A stretch of 64,000 nt of DNA from the NCBI RefSeq assembly GCF_001428045.1, contig NZ_LMSD01000023.1, positions 434,001-498,000 of the forward strand, in the 5' to 3' direction. Under the pieces are notes generated by a model. That model saw only the letters and a list, made by a program, of their open reading frames with translations. It did not search any database and was not told the DNA's origin. A program made the translations under genes and the position numbers. This document shows, piece by piece, positions 1 to 8,316 of this stretch (the first letter of the stretch is position 1; the number at the start of each line of letters is the position of its first letter). Source of the stretch: Paenibacillus sp. Soil750 (GTDB lineage Bacteria; Bacillota; Bacilli; Paenibacillales; NBRC-103111).

Positions 1-2559
1 TGGGGAGATACCGGCGTTGGTCAATTAGATGTGAGTAATCAGAAGAGCCAATTGTTCCTACCGTGGGATCCACAAAATGAATCTAAAATCTACTACTGGA
101 ATCCAAAAGGTGGTTCAACAACGTGGGAATTGCCTAACAGCTGGAGCGGTTTATCGTCAATTGAAATGTATAAGCTTACGGATACAGGACGTGTTTGGGA
201 GCGTACGCTGCCAGTTACGGGCGGTTCCGTAACGATCAGTAATACGACAATCGGTGTTCCGTATGTGATCTACAAATCCAAAGCTGATGAGCAAGGTGCA
301 GATACGCAGCAAGCGGGCGATTTCGGATTCGGCGGACCTGTGAAGGATCCAGGTTTTGATAGCGGAGCATTTGCATCCTGGGAGAAAACCTCTACTGCGA
401 ATGCGACAGCTGCGAATGTAACCGTTGAGCATGATTCTCTGAAAAATAACTTCCTAAAAATAGCAGGGAAAGACGATGCTACGATTACACAGAACGTCTA
501 TGGACTTGAAGCGGGGAAAACGTACACGGCTTCGGTTTGGGTAGACATTAATAATGCTTCTACATCAACTGGTAACGAAAATAAGTCGCGCAGTACTTCC
601 GACAGAACCGTTACGATTGGTGTGAAAAACTACGGCGGACCGGAAGTAACGAATTTCATCACTTCATCAAAGATTAAGAATCTTGAAGAGCCTAGCAAAT
701 TTAAAAATACGTACTATCAACGAATGAAGGTTGATTTTACGGCAGATGCCACGGGGAAAGCAACGATTTATTTGAAGGCTGATGCCACGAGCGTTGCCAA
801 TTCCAACGTGTGGTGGGATGATGTGAAGCTGTGGGAGAATCCAGGCAAGACTGATTTTGGCAGTCATTACTTCTACGAAGACTTCGAAAATGTTTCGGAA
901 GGCTATGGACCCTTTATGTTCCAAGCGGCATCAAGCGGAGGTCAAACGCATTTGGCTGAGAAGGTGAGCGATGCACAGAAAGCAGCTGATCCTTACATTT
1001 CGCAGCCGATGACCTATGTCATTGATGGCAATTACTCTTTGAAATCCAATGAACAGGATTTTATTTCAAATGCAAATACACCGTTAGTGGCAGAGCTGCT
1101 AGCAACCGTCCCATCAACGCTGAAACTATTGCCGAATACCCATTATAAAGTCAGCATGAATTATGAGGCGAATAAAGCCGGGCTGTATCAGCTCTCGGCT
1201 AAATCAAGATCGAATGGTCAGACTTATAGCGTGCCGTTGTCTTCTGCAACTGGTACAGGTAAGTCCCTAATTCCTGGTTTTACGCTGCCAATTATCAAAT
1301 CTACAGGTACTGCGAACGCGGTATTAGATTTTGAAACAGGTGCTAAGGACGATTATTACATTGCTATTGAGTCTGTTAAACAAACGGCACAGCCCCAATT
1401 ATCAGCGATTGATGTTGTCTTGATTGTGGATGATTTAGTTGTCGATGATTTAACAAATCCGCAAGCGCCCACAGCTGCACAAATTGCTGCTGGAATTACG
1501 AGTATCACAGCTCCTGCACAGGATGCTGGCAGCTTGACACTGCCTAATGTGCCAGCTGGTTACAGCGTTGCAATTAAAAGTACGGATCAACCTGCTGTCA
1601 TTCAACTGGATGGAACTATCGTACCATCTGGTGTTGTGCGCACAGTGAATCTCGTTTTGGAAGTGACGCGGACATCCGATGGTACGAAAGCGGTGACTGT
1701 GAGCTTGCCTGTTGTCGTACCAGCGAAGTCGGAACAACCTAATAAAGTTCTTCTCGATGGTGTGAACACGGTCATGACGGGAGGCACATTTGATTTGACC
1801 TACGGATTGGCCAATACAGCGGATAACATCCTAGCTCAGGATTTGACGTTCACCTATGATCCAGCAAAAGTAGAATTCCTTGGTGTGGAATCTGTCAGTG
1901 ATGGTTTGACTATTGTAGACAAGAAACTAACAGAAGGTCAGGTTCGAATTCTTGTTGTCAAAATTGGAGGCCATGCAGAAGCGGTTGCTAACAACGATCT
2001 GTTGCAGCTTCATTGGAAATCGAAGTCACTTCATGAATCGTCGAGTACCACGATTACGATTTCAAAGCTGTTGATCGCGAATGCCATTGGAGAGGAATCA
2101 AGTCTCGCAGTCACTTCACATGGTATAGCTATTGCTTATGTGGATAAAGCGTCGTTGCAAGCCCTTATATCGGAGGCTCAGCAATGGCATGATGGAGCAG
2201 CGGAGGGCATTCTAGTTGGTCAATATCCAGTTGGCTCCAAAGCGAATCTATTTGCGGTTATTAGTTCGACGATTGTGGTCATTAATAATGCATCTGCAAG
2301 CCAAGATGACGTTGCACAAGCTGCGAGTGCATTGAATGCTGCCCTTGCAACCTTCAAAGCTTTAATCATTACGGGAACAGCAGGCGATCTAAACAACGAT
2401 ACGAAAGTAAGTATTGGTGACTTGGCTATTGTTGCGAAGCACTATGGCGCAACTTCGGCGGATGCAGACTGGAATTCCATTAAAACAGCAGACGTTAATC
2501 AGGACGGTATGATCGATATTGCTGATCTTGCTTGGATTGCTACTAAGATTTTAAACTAG
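1..2559 (+). CDS. C-terminal part of a large secreted glycosidase, GH101-like, with cohesin and dockerin (5' end outside window)
   Basis: The reading frame is open from base 1, so the gene begins upstream; a GTG at 31 is just an internal codon. The first ~90 residues (LFLPWDPQ, KIYYWNPKGGSTTWELP, YKLTDTGRVWERTLP) resemble the beta domain after the catalytic barrel of endo-alpha-N-acetylgalactosaminidases (GH101), which release core-1 O-glycans from mucin. Counting from the codon at 31, two carbohydrate-binding-like beta-sandwiches follow (about 100-265 and 275-465), then an Ig-like stretch (about 470-568), a cohesin-like domain (about 571-705), a short helical segment, and a type I dockerin (785-842) with two Ca-binding loops (GDLNNDTKVSIGDL, ADVNQDGMIDIADL). 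The enzyme class is inferred from the C-terminal flank only, because the catalytic residues lie off-window. Five bases separate its stop from the convergent AraC gene, with no terminator in that gap. Confidence 0.72.
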   Translation, partial: WGDTGVGQLDVSNQKSQLFLPWDPQNESKIYYWNPKGGSTTWELPNSWSGLSSIEMYKLTDTGRVWERTLPVTGGSVTISNTTIGVPYVIYKSKADEQGADTQQAGDFGFGGPVKDPGFDSGAFASWEKTSTANATAANVTVEHDSLKNNFLKIAGKDDATITQNVYGLEAGKTYTASVWVDINNASTSTGNENKSRSTSDRTVTIGVKNYGGPEVTNFITSSKIKNLEEPSKFKNTYYQRMKVDFTADATGKATIYLKADATSVANSNVWWDDVKLWENPGKTDFGSHYFYEDFENVSEGYGPFMFQAASSGGQTHLAEKVSDAQKAADPYISQPMTYVIDGNYSLKSNEQDFISNANTPLVAELLATVPSTLKLLPNTHYKVSMNYEANKAGLYQLSAKSRSNGQTYSVPLSSATGTGKSLIPGFTLPIIKSTGTANAVLDFETGAKDDYYIAIESVKQTAQPQLSAIDVVLIVDDLVVDDLTNPQAPTAAQIAAGITSITAPAQDAGSLTLPNVPAGYSVAIKSTDQPAVIQLDGTIVPSGVVRTVNLVLEVTRTSDGTKAVTVSLPVVVPAKSEQPNKVLLDGVNTVMTGGTFDLTYGLANTADNILAQDLTFTYDPAKVEFLGVESVSDGLTIVDKKLTEGQVRILVVKIGGHAEAVANNDLLQLHWKSKSLHESSSTTITISKLLIANAIGEESSLAVTSHGIAIAYVDKASLQALISEAQQWHDGAAEGILVGQYPVGSKANLFAVISSTIVVINNASASQDDVAQAASALNAALATFKALIITGTAGDLNNDTKVSIGDLAIVAKHYGATSADADWNSIKTADVNQDGMIDIADLAWIATKILN

Positions 2560-2564
2560 TCTTA

Positions 2565-3389
2565 CTATGACTTCTCAGTACCCATTAATTTCAGTTTGCG
2601 GTACGTAGAAGGGGATTGATCGAATGCTTTCTTAAATAACTTGGAAAAATGAAATTCATCATAAAAATGCAGCTTAGCTGCAATTTCTTTCAACGATAAG
2701 CTAGTGGTTTCGAGAGCAACTCTCGCAGCCGCTAGCTTTAGTTTTAGGAGATAATCGGTTGGAGACAAGCCTGTTAGTGCACGGAACTGGGTGAAAAAGG
2801 TCGTACGCGACCAGCCGCTTAGCTGGAGCAGGTCTTCAATGCGAATTTGCTTGTCTAAATTTCGATGGATATAGATGAGGATTTGGTTGAGCTCAGTGTG
2901 ATGAGAGAGGGCAACCAAGGAATGTTCTCTTGCAAAGAGGAGTAACATTTCTTGCAGCAAGATGTTTGACGCATATTCGTAACCAATAGGCTGAGCAATT
3001 AAGCCGTCAATCATCCGTTCGCACAATTGCGTGGCTTCTGCTATTTTGCCAGATGAGATCACTTCCCTTACTGGAAGCTGTAGCTGGCGGGCCATATCCA
3101 GTTGGTTGAAGTGTAAGAAATAAAACTTCCAATCGTTATTCAGACATTTGTACATGGCAGGGATGCAATCCTCCACGAAGAAAAAGGTGTTTTTCTCCAG
3201 CTCATACGTCTGATTAGCCAGTGTAATGCTGCCTTTTCCATCAAATGTAAGGAATAGTCCTGGAATATCAAAGCCTTCCTTTTTCGATACTTCATAGCTA
3301 TTATCGGCATGCACCCTCCAGATCGAGTGAAAGACGGGGAGAGGGACATCTCTCTTTTCTAACTCATAAGGAATGTTGATAAAGGTCAT
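2565..3389 (-). CDS. AraC-family transcriptional regulator with cupin-like sensor domain
   Basis: The start is placed at the ATG at 3389 (MTFINIPYEL), preceded by GGGAG about eight bases upstream; a longer frame back to 3434 has no ribosome site. The N-terminal ~150 residues look like an AraC_binding (cupin) sensor. The last ~100 residues are the double helix-turn-helix, with IRIEDLLQLSGWSRTTFFTQF for the first and LSLKEIAAKLHFYDEFHFSKLFKK for the second. It is divergent from the PhyH-type dioxygenase starting at 3520, and about 130 bases lie between the two starts, so that oxygenase is the likely target. A second pair of the same kind occurs at 48968-50784. The ligand is unknown. Confidence 0.85.
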   Translation of the reverse strand: MTFINIPYELEKRDVPLPVFHSIWRVHADNSYEVSKKEGFDIPGLFLTFDGKGSITLANQTYELEKNTFFFVEDCIPAMYKCLNNDWKFYFLHFNQLDMARQLQLPVREVISSGKIAEATQLCERMIDGLIAQPIGYEYASNILLQEMLLLFAREHSLVALSHHTELNQILIYIHRNLDKQIRIEDLLQLSGWSRTTFFTQFRALTGLSPTDYLLKLKLAAARVALETTSLSLKEIAAKLHFYDEFHFSKLFKKAFDQSPSTYRKLKLMGTEKS

Positions 3390-3519
3390 GGTAGGCTCCC
3401 TCGCTTCACGCTTCATTATTGTACGATTATACATGAAATGATAACGCTAATCCATGGTTGAAATCAGCTATGCACCCTATACTTAATCTATAAGCAAGGA
3501 AGAAAACACGGAGGAGTGG

Positions 3520-4350
3520 ATGAAGATGATGGTGAAAGTCGGCAACCGCGAGTTAGAGATGCATGGGCAGCATTTAGAGGAGCTTAGAAGCTCTAATGAT
3601 ATTTTTCATGATATTGGAGCATTGCGTGAACGAATGGAAGAGGATGGGTACTTACTCATTCGCGGATTTCATAATCGGGACAAGGTGTTGGAAGCTCGTA
3701 CAAGCATTTTGGAAAAAATGGCCCAGATGGGGAAGCTAGATCGTGACACTCAGCTTGAAGATGGCGTGATGGCCGATGGCAGCAAAACCATTTTCATGGG
3801 CGGGACGAATGAAGATTTGCCAGCGCTCTTAAATGTCTTGAATGGCGATCATATTATGCGCTTCTTTGATGAATTTCTGGGTGACAAATCGTTAACCTAT
3901 CATTACAAATGGCTGAGAGCCGTTGGGAAAGGTGATTTCACAGGGGCGCATTATGATATCGTTTACATGGGGAGAGGAACGCATAATGTGTATACGGTAT
4001 GGTCCCCGCTGGGTGATATTTCCTATGAGATGGGAGGTCTAGCTATCTGTCTTGGCTCACACCTTTTCGAAAAATTGAAAGCGTCCTACGGCTCTAAGGA
4101 TGCTGATCGTGATGGCGTGAATCATTATACAGATGATCCGTTATTCATTACGGAGAAATTTGGCGGTAAGTGGGCAACAACCGAATTCCAGGCAGGGGAT
4201 GTGCTTATATTCGGCATGTTCTTGATGCACTGTTCCCTTGAAAATACGACAAACCAGTATCGGATTAGTGTAGATGCAAGGTATCAGTCGATGAACGAGA
4301 AAGTAGATGAAAGATGGAGCGGTAAGAAACCGAAGGGCCATGTTAAATAA
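3520..4350 (+). CDS. Phytanoyl-CoA dioxygenase (PhyH) family Fe(II)/2-oxoglutarate oxygenase
   Basis: A 276-residue protein with the jelly-roll oxygenase ligand set: H144 and D146 in GAHYDIVYM, the distal histidine H237 in FLMHCSLENTT, and R248 as probable 2-oxoglutarate-binding arginine. The family hydroxylates unactivated carbons using Fe(II), 2-oxoglutarate and O2; its substrate here cannot be read from sequence. The ATG has a strong GGAGGAG site just upstream. It is divergent from the AraC regulator at 2565-3389, and a hairpin terminator follows directly, so it appears monocistronic. Confidence 0.85.
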   Translation: MKMMVKVGNRELEMHGQHLEELRSSNDIFHDIGALRERMEEDGYLLIRGFHNRDKVLEARTSILEKMAQMGKLDRDTQLEDGVMADGSKTIFMGGTNEDLPALLNVLNGDHIMRFFDEFLGDKSLTYHYKWLRAVGKGDFTGAHYDIVYMGRGTHNVYTVWSPLGDISYEMGGLAICLGSHLFEKLKASYGSKDADRDGVNHYTDDPLFITEKFGGKWATTEFQAGDVLIFGMFLMHCSLENTTNQYRISVDARYQSMNEKVDERWSGKKPKGHVK

Positions 4351-4358
4351 GTCGATTG

Positions 4359-4399
4359 CCAGTTAACCTCCGTAAATTCGGATGTTAGCTGGTTTTTTT
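4359..4399 (+). terminator. Intrinsic terminator after the PhyH gene
   Basis: CCAGTTAAC (4359-4367) pairs with GTTAGCTGG (4384-4392) with one G-T wobble, followed by a run of seven T. The arm sequence recurs in the hairpins at 5770-5828. Confidence 0.8.
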
Positions 4400-4508
4400 A
4401 TTGTAGCAAGTACCAATAAAAGTTAGAATAAAAATATGGTAACTATCGAATGTCTAATAAAGCTGAGCAGATTTAGGTGAAAAAACGTTCCTAGGAGGGA
4501 ATAGCAAA

Positions 4509-5672
4509 ATGAACACAAGTAAACGACTTAAAGAACGATTGACGCCACTTCTTAAAAGTATCACGGAAAAAGGACCGGCGGGCTGTGCCTGTACCGTTGT
4601 GCAACGAGGAGAAGTACTCTATAAGGAAACCCTAGGATATGCGGATTTGGAGAAGAAGCAGGAGCTAACGCCAGATACGATCTACCGGATCTATTCAATG
4701 ACGAAAGTAATTACATGCGTTGCGGCACTGATGCTCTATGAGAAAGGGCTCTATTTGCTTAACGATCCATTGGAGGAATACTTACCCGCCTTCAAAAATC
4801 AACAGACATTCCGAGATAACAATGGTACGAAATCTTTGTCTCCTGTGACCAATCCAATCCTTATCAAGGACCTGTTCACGATGACTTCAGGGCTTACCTA
4901 TCCTGGAGAAGACACGGAAACCGAAAGACAAACTCGTACTATGTTGGAGAACGTTAAAAAAGAGACGATGGACATGCAGACGTTATCCAAAGGATTGGCA
5001 ACCATTCCGCTGGAATTCGATCCCGGCACGCGCTGGAAGTATGGTTTCAGTCACGATGTTCTGACCGCATTGATTGAAGTGCTGACGGGGCAAACGGTTG
5101 GCGAGTTTCTCAAGAAGGAAATTTTCGATCCGTTAGGGATGATCGACACCTCATTCCGGATAACGGAAGACAAGCGAAATCGTCTATGCACCATCTACGA
5201 TCGTCCAGAAGGCGGCGCGCTTACACCTAATACAAAGACAGATGCCAGCTATCAACCTGGAAGCCGCTATGAAAGTGGAGGAGGTGGCCTGCTTTCGACC
5301 ATTGGGGATTACAGCCAGTTTGCACAGCTGCTTGCCAAAGGCGGGGAGCATGAAGGGGTGCGTCTTCTTAGTTCGAAAACGATTCAATTGATGGCGACTA
5401 ATCACTTAAATCCGCAACAGCTCAAGGATTTCAATTGGCAGCAATTGCGTGGTTATGGCTACGGTTTAGGTGTTCGTGTCATGATGGATCCGGCTGTTGG
5501 TGGCAGTAACAGCTCCATCGGTGAATTCGGTTGGGCTGGTCTAGCTGGGTCGTACATGTTAATTGATCCGAAAGAAGAGCTGTCCGTTGTGTACATGCAG
5601 CAGATGCTGCCGAGCCAGGAGCCCTTCATACATCCGCGACTGCGTGCTGCGATTTACGGGGCATTGGACTAA
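4509..5672 (+). CDS. Serine hydrolase of the class C beta-lactamase / penicillin-binding-protein fold
   Basis: The 387-residue protein has the S-x-x-K nucleophile motif at S63-M-T-K66, a tyrosine region RWKYGFSHD (Y178), and a C-terminal GWAGLAGSY segment at the place of the third active-site motif. These fit the beta-lactamase/esterase family (PF00144), whose members are esterases, transesterases or D-aminopeptidases; resistance to beta-lactams is not implied. There is no clear signal peptide, so it is probably cytoplasmic. The ATG follows AGGAGGGA at a normal distance. It is separated from the PhyH gene by a terminator and has no obvious pathway partner. Confidence 0.85.
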   Translation: MNTSKRLKERLTPLLKSITEKGPAGCACTVVQRGEVLYKETLGYADLEKKQELTPDTIYRIYSMTKVITCVAALMLYEKGLYLLNDPLEEYLPAFKNQQTFRDNNGTKSLSPVTNPILIKDLFTMTSGLTYPGEDTETERQTRTMLENVKKETMDMQTLSKGLATIPLEFDPGTRWKYGFSHDVLTALIEVLTGQTVGEFLKKEIFDPLGMIDTSFRITEDKRNRLCTIYDRPEGGALTPNTKTDASYQPGSRYESGGGGLLSTIGDYSQFAQLLAKGGEHEGVRLLSSKTIQLMATNHLNPQQLKDFNWQQLRGYGYGLGVRVMMDPAVGGSNSSIGEFGWAGLAGSYMLIDPKEELSVVYMQQMLPSQEPFIHPRLRAAIYGALD

Positions 5673-5769
5673 GGGGAAGGATTTTTTATATAATAAATGG
5701 AAAATTTACATCTAATTTTAAGTAATCACCCCGAAAACAGCAGAAGTTCATAAATTACCTACCTATTTT

Positions 5770-5828
5770 CCAGTTAATCAACAAATTCCAAATTAAATCA
5801 GGAATCTAACTGGAGGTTTCCAGTTAAC
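5770..5828. repeat. Cluster of CCAGTTA inverted repeats
   Basis: The heptamer CCAGTTA occurs at 5770-5776 and 5820-5826 and inverted (TAACTGG) at 5807-5813, so two overlapping hairpins are possible, one of them TAACTGG-aggttt-CCAGTTA. The arm is shared with the terminator at 4359-4392. The rest of the 5673-5989 gap holds the terminator at 5835-5883 and a GGAAC-cac-GTTCC inverted repeat near 5915; I see no gene in it. Confidence 0.6.
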
Positions 5829-5834
5829 GAAAAA

Positions 5835-5883
5835 GAGAATGTCTCAAGGTCTAAATCGACTTTCGAGACATCCTCTTTTTTTT
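5835..5883 (+). terminator. Intrinsic terminator between convergent genes
   Basis: GAGAATGTCTC (5835-5845) pairs with GAGACATCCTC (5865-5875) with one mismatch and is followed by eight T. The A run before the first arm could give weak termination on the other strand, where the response-regulator gene ends at 5990. Confidence 0.8.
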
Positions 5884-5989
5884 GCTCCAGCGAGGACCAT
5901 GGTACTGTGAAAGGGAACCACGTTCCGTATCTTTTGGCAAGGTCCGGAGATATAAGAGATATCGCGATCCAGAAGTGCGCGCGGTATCC

Positions 5990-6676
5990 CTAAAGCTTCT
6001 TCATGACCTCGAAAATACGCAAATCATTAATTGTTTGGATAACCATCGTTGAATCTGGCATTTGAAATTTCTTCAGAATAGAATTGATCTGCTTCTTGAT
6101 CGTTTCATACTCGACGCACCGTTCTTCGGCGATTTGCTTTCGCTTCTTGCCTTCACATAACAGTCTTAGTACCTGTAATTCGCTGGGGGTAAGCTCCGAA
6201 ATAATCTGAATAATATTCAGCAGGGAGCTCTCAGCTCGCTTCACACGTGCAAATTCTTCGCGTATCTTCTCGGCGATCATCGGGCGGATCGGCGAAGCAT
6301 TCATGAATGCGGAGCGCACGGCTTCCATGATCTCGCCGTCAGCTGCATTTTTGAGCAAATAGTCCGTGATGCCCGTCTGGAAGGCCGCGAAAATGAAGTT
6401 CTCATCCTTGTGAACGGTGAGTACGATGATTTTCATCCGAGGGTATTTCTCATGAATTAATTTCGCCGCTTGAATACCTGCAAACTGGGATTCCATCTCG
6501 ATATCCATGAGAATGACATCCGGTTGATGCAGGGCTGCCTGAATAACCGCATCATGTCCCGATGAAGCACGCGCCACACAGGCAAAATCATCGTGTTTGG
6601 CGAATGTCCTTTCCAGCCTTCTGAGGTGGGCTTCCATGTCATCGGCGATGAGAATACGGATAGGTTGTTGTGTCAT
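5990..6676 (-). CDS. Response regulator, receiver plus LuxR/NarL-type HTH
   Basis: The start is placed at the ATG at 6676 (MTQQPIRILIADDM), which has AGGGGAGGA upstream; the in-frame ATG at 6709 lacks a good site. Residues 1-125 form a receiver with acidic pair D12-D13 and phospho-acceptor D58 in VILMDIEM. The C-terminal ~70 residues (LTPSELQVLRLLCEGKKRKQIAEE) are a GerE/LuxR-type helix-turn-helix. It lies directly behind the histidine kinase gene, so the two form a two-component system. The pair is divergent from the sugar ABC transporter and lyase genes, its likely targets. Most Paenibacillus sugar loci use AraC-type (YesN) regulators instead. Confidence 0.9.
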   Translation of the reverse strand: MTQQPIRILIADDMEAHLRRLERTFAKHDDFACVARASSGHDAVIQAALHQPDVILMDIEMESQFAGIQAAKLIHEKYPRMKIIVLTVHKDENFIFAAFQTGITDYLLKNAADGEIMEAVRSAFMNASPIRPMIAEKIREEFARVKRAESSLLNIIQIISELTPSELQVLRLLCEGKKRKQIAEERCVEYETIKKQINSILKKFQMPDSTMVIQTINDLRIFEVMKKL

Positions 6677-6712
6677 TGTGCAGTCCTCCCCTTTCGTCAG
6701 CTGTCCCATTCT

Positions 6713-8188
6713 TTAGATAATCGGCAGGAACACCGTAAAGGTCGTTCCAACGTCTTTCTTGCTTTCTACGACAATCTTGCCATCGTGGCCTAAGATGATT
6801 TTATGACAGTAGGACAAGCCGATCCCCCAGTTGTTTACCGATGCTTTCGTGGTGAAAAAAGGATCGAAAATCGCCTCCAAATGCTCCTCAGCAACACCAG
6901 GGCCATTATCGGAAATCCGGATAAGCGCCCAGCCGTTCTGCTGGCTGCGTTCAACCACAATGCGGCCATCCTCGTGGAACTGCAGGGATTCGCTGGCATT
7001 AAGAAGTAGGTTATAAATGGCTTCGGTCAAATGACCGGGATCAATATAGCTAGTAGCAAGGAGTGTGCCAGGCGAATAGTCGACTTGGCAGCCAATAGCT
7101 TGTTCACTTAACCGAGCAATAGCCTGCTCAACCGGAATATCAATAGACATCGGCTGGAGATTCAAGTTCATATTTTTCAACTTATCTGCGGCTTCATTGA
7201 TGCTGGTGAGTGCCGACTGCGACGATTGTAAGATGAGGTCAAGACTGTATAAGGATTCGCTGTCCGCCTGATGGCGCTCTTTCAGATAGGTCGCTTCGGA
7301 CTGTATGCCGATCAAATGATTTTTGAGGGCATGTGTAAAAGCGCGTGTTCCGAGCGTCGCCGTGTCGATGCTTTTATTGATTTGTATATCGCGGTTTTTG
7401 CGGTAATTCTCTATCGAGTTAAATTTGTAAACCAGGTAAATCATCAAGATTAGTGTTAAATAAATGGCAAAAGGAAATACAGGTAGTAAGATCGACTGAT
7501 AGCCAAGGGGTGGCTGCAGATAGTTGAAATATCCTTTCAAGTACGTTTCCTTAACCAATACTTTCGGGGCCCATGAGAAAATAAATAGATGGATGACGAC
7601 GAGCGGAATAAAGAGCAAAACATGATACAGTGTTAAATTTTTGATAAACCTAATTTTCGGATAATTCAAATAATAGTTGATGAGCACACCAAAAGCAACT
7701 ATAAGTATGAGGTAGCGAAGGCTCATTAAGGTAATTTCGATCGTGTTCAAGAATAGCAGGCTGTCGATCCAATGGCTTAGTGCAATATGAAAAGCGGGAT
7801 CATAGTAAGCCGTCTCGATAATAAAAAAGAGCGAGATGCCGCCATAAACGAACCGTTGCTTTGATAGGCTAAGACTGCGGGTGAAGGCGATGGCAAAGCC
7901 AAGCAGTGAGCAGTAAAACAGTCCAACGCCGACGTTCAGCATACGAATGAGCCAATTGGGGTTAAACTTGGTCAAAACCAAGTAATTCCATGTGCCAGGG
8001 CTGAAATCAAAGAAGCTGTGAATGACATTGAAATAGTAATTGAATTTACTCAGGTATAACGTAAAGGATACGAAAGAAAGCACCCAACCGATAATAATGC
8101 CGTACATGAAGCGGGTTGACGCATGATTTAGCTTTTTATATGTGAATAAAATGGTGAAAATAAGCAGGACTAACGTAACGAACAGCAT
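6713..8188 (-). CDS. Membrane sensor histidine kinase with multi-pass N-terminal domain
   Basis: The 491-residue protein has about seven hydrophobic segments in residues 1-255, then a kinase core. H286 in AFTHALKNHL is the probable phospho-acceptor; the ATPase shows an N box (YNLLLNASESL), a G1 box (DNGPGV) and a G2 box (GIGLSYCHKI). The ATG at 8188 follows AAGGAAGTGAT. The response regulator follows within about 40 bases. The signal is probably sensed in or through the membrane, not by a large extracellular domain. Its divergent position next to the 8317 lipoprotein gene suggests control of that operon; this is inference. Confidence 0.88.
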   Translation of the reverse strand: MLFVTLVLLIFTILFTYKKLNHASTRFMYGIIIGWVLSFVSFTLYLSKFNYYFNVIHSFFDFSPGTWNYLVLTKFNPNWLIRMLNVGVGLFYCSLLGFAIAFTRSLSLSKQRFVYGGISLFFIIETAYYDPAFHIALSHWIDSLLFLNTIEITLMSLRYLILIVAFGVLINYYLNYPKIRFIKNLTLYHVLLFIPLVVIHLFIFSWAPKVLVKETYLKGYFNYLQPPLGYQSILLPVFPFAIYLTLILMIYLVYKFNSIENYRKNRDIQINKSIDTATLGTRAFTHALKNHLIGIQSEATYLKERHQADSESLYSLDLILQSSQSALTSINEAADKLKNMNLNLQPMSIDIPVEQAIARLSEQAIGCQVDYSPGTLLATSYIDPGHLTEAIYNLLLNASESLQFHEDGRIVVERSQQNGWALIRISDNGPGVAEEHLEAIFDPFFTTKASVNNWGIGLSYCHKIILGHDGKIVVESKKDVGTTFTVFLPII

Positions 8189-8235
8189 CGGATCACTTCC
8201 TTCTCAGCAGCCAAATGGGGGAATAAAACATTCAT

Positions 8236-8265
8236 CTGTCAGACTCCTTGGCATCTACGTATAAT
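8236..8265 (+). promoter_or_regulatory. Probable sigma-A promoter of the 8317 sugar-transport operon
   Basis: A perfect TATAAT at 8260-8265 is preceded, 18 bases away, by CTGTCA at 8236-8241, a 4/6 match to TTGACA. It sits about 50 bases before the lipoprotein start. Confidence 0.5.
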
Positions 8266-8316
8266 TCAAATTAAGAAAACGCAAACAAATCATATCAAAA
8301 AAAGGGTGAGTGTCCA

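Noticed and set aside
4509..5672. Antibiotic-resistance beta-lactamase
   Set aside because: No signal peptide and no canonical Y-x-N or K-T-G motif; it fits the esterase/peptidase branch better.
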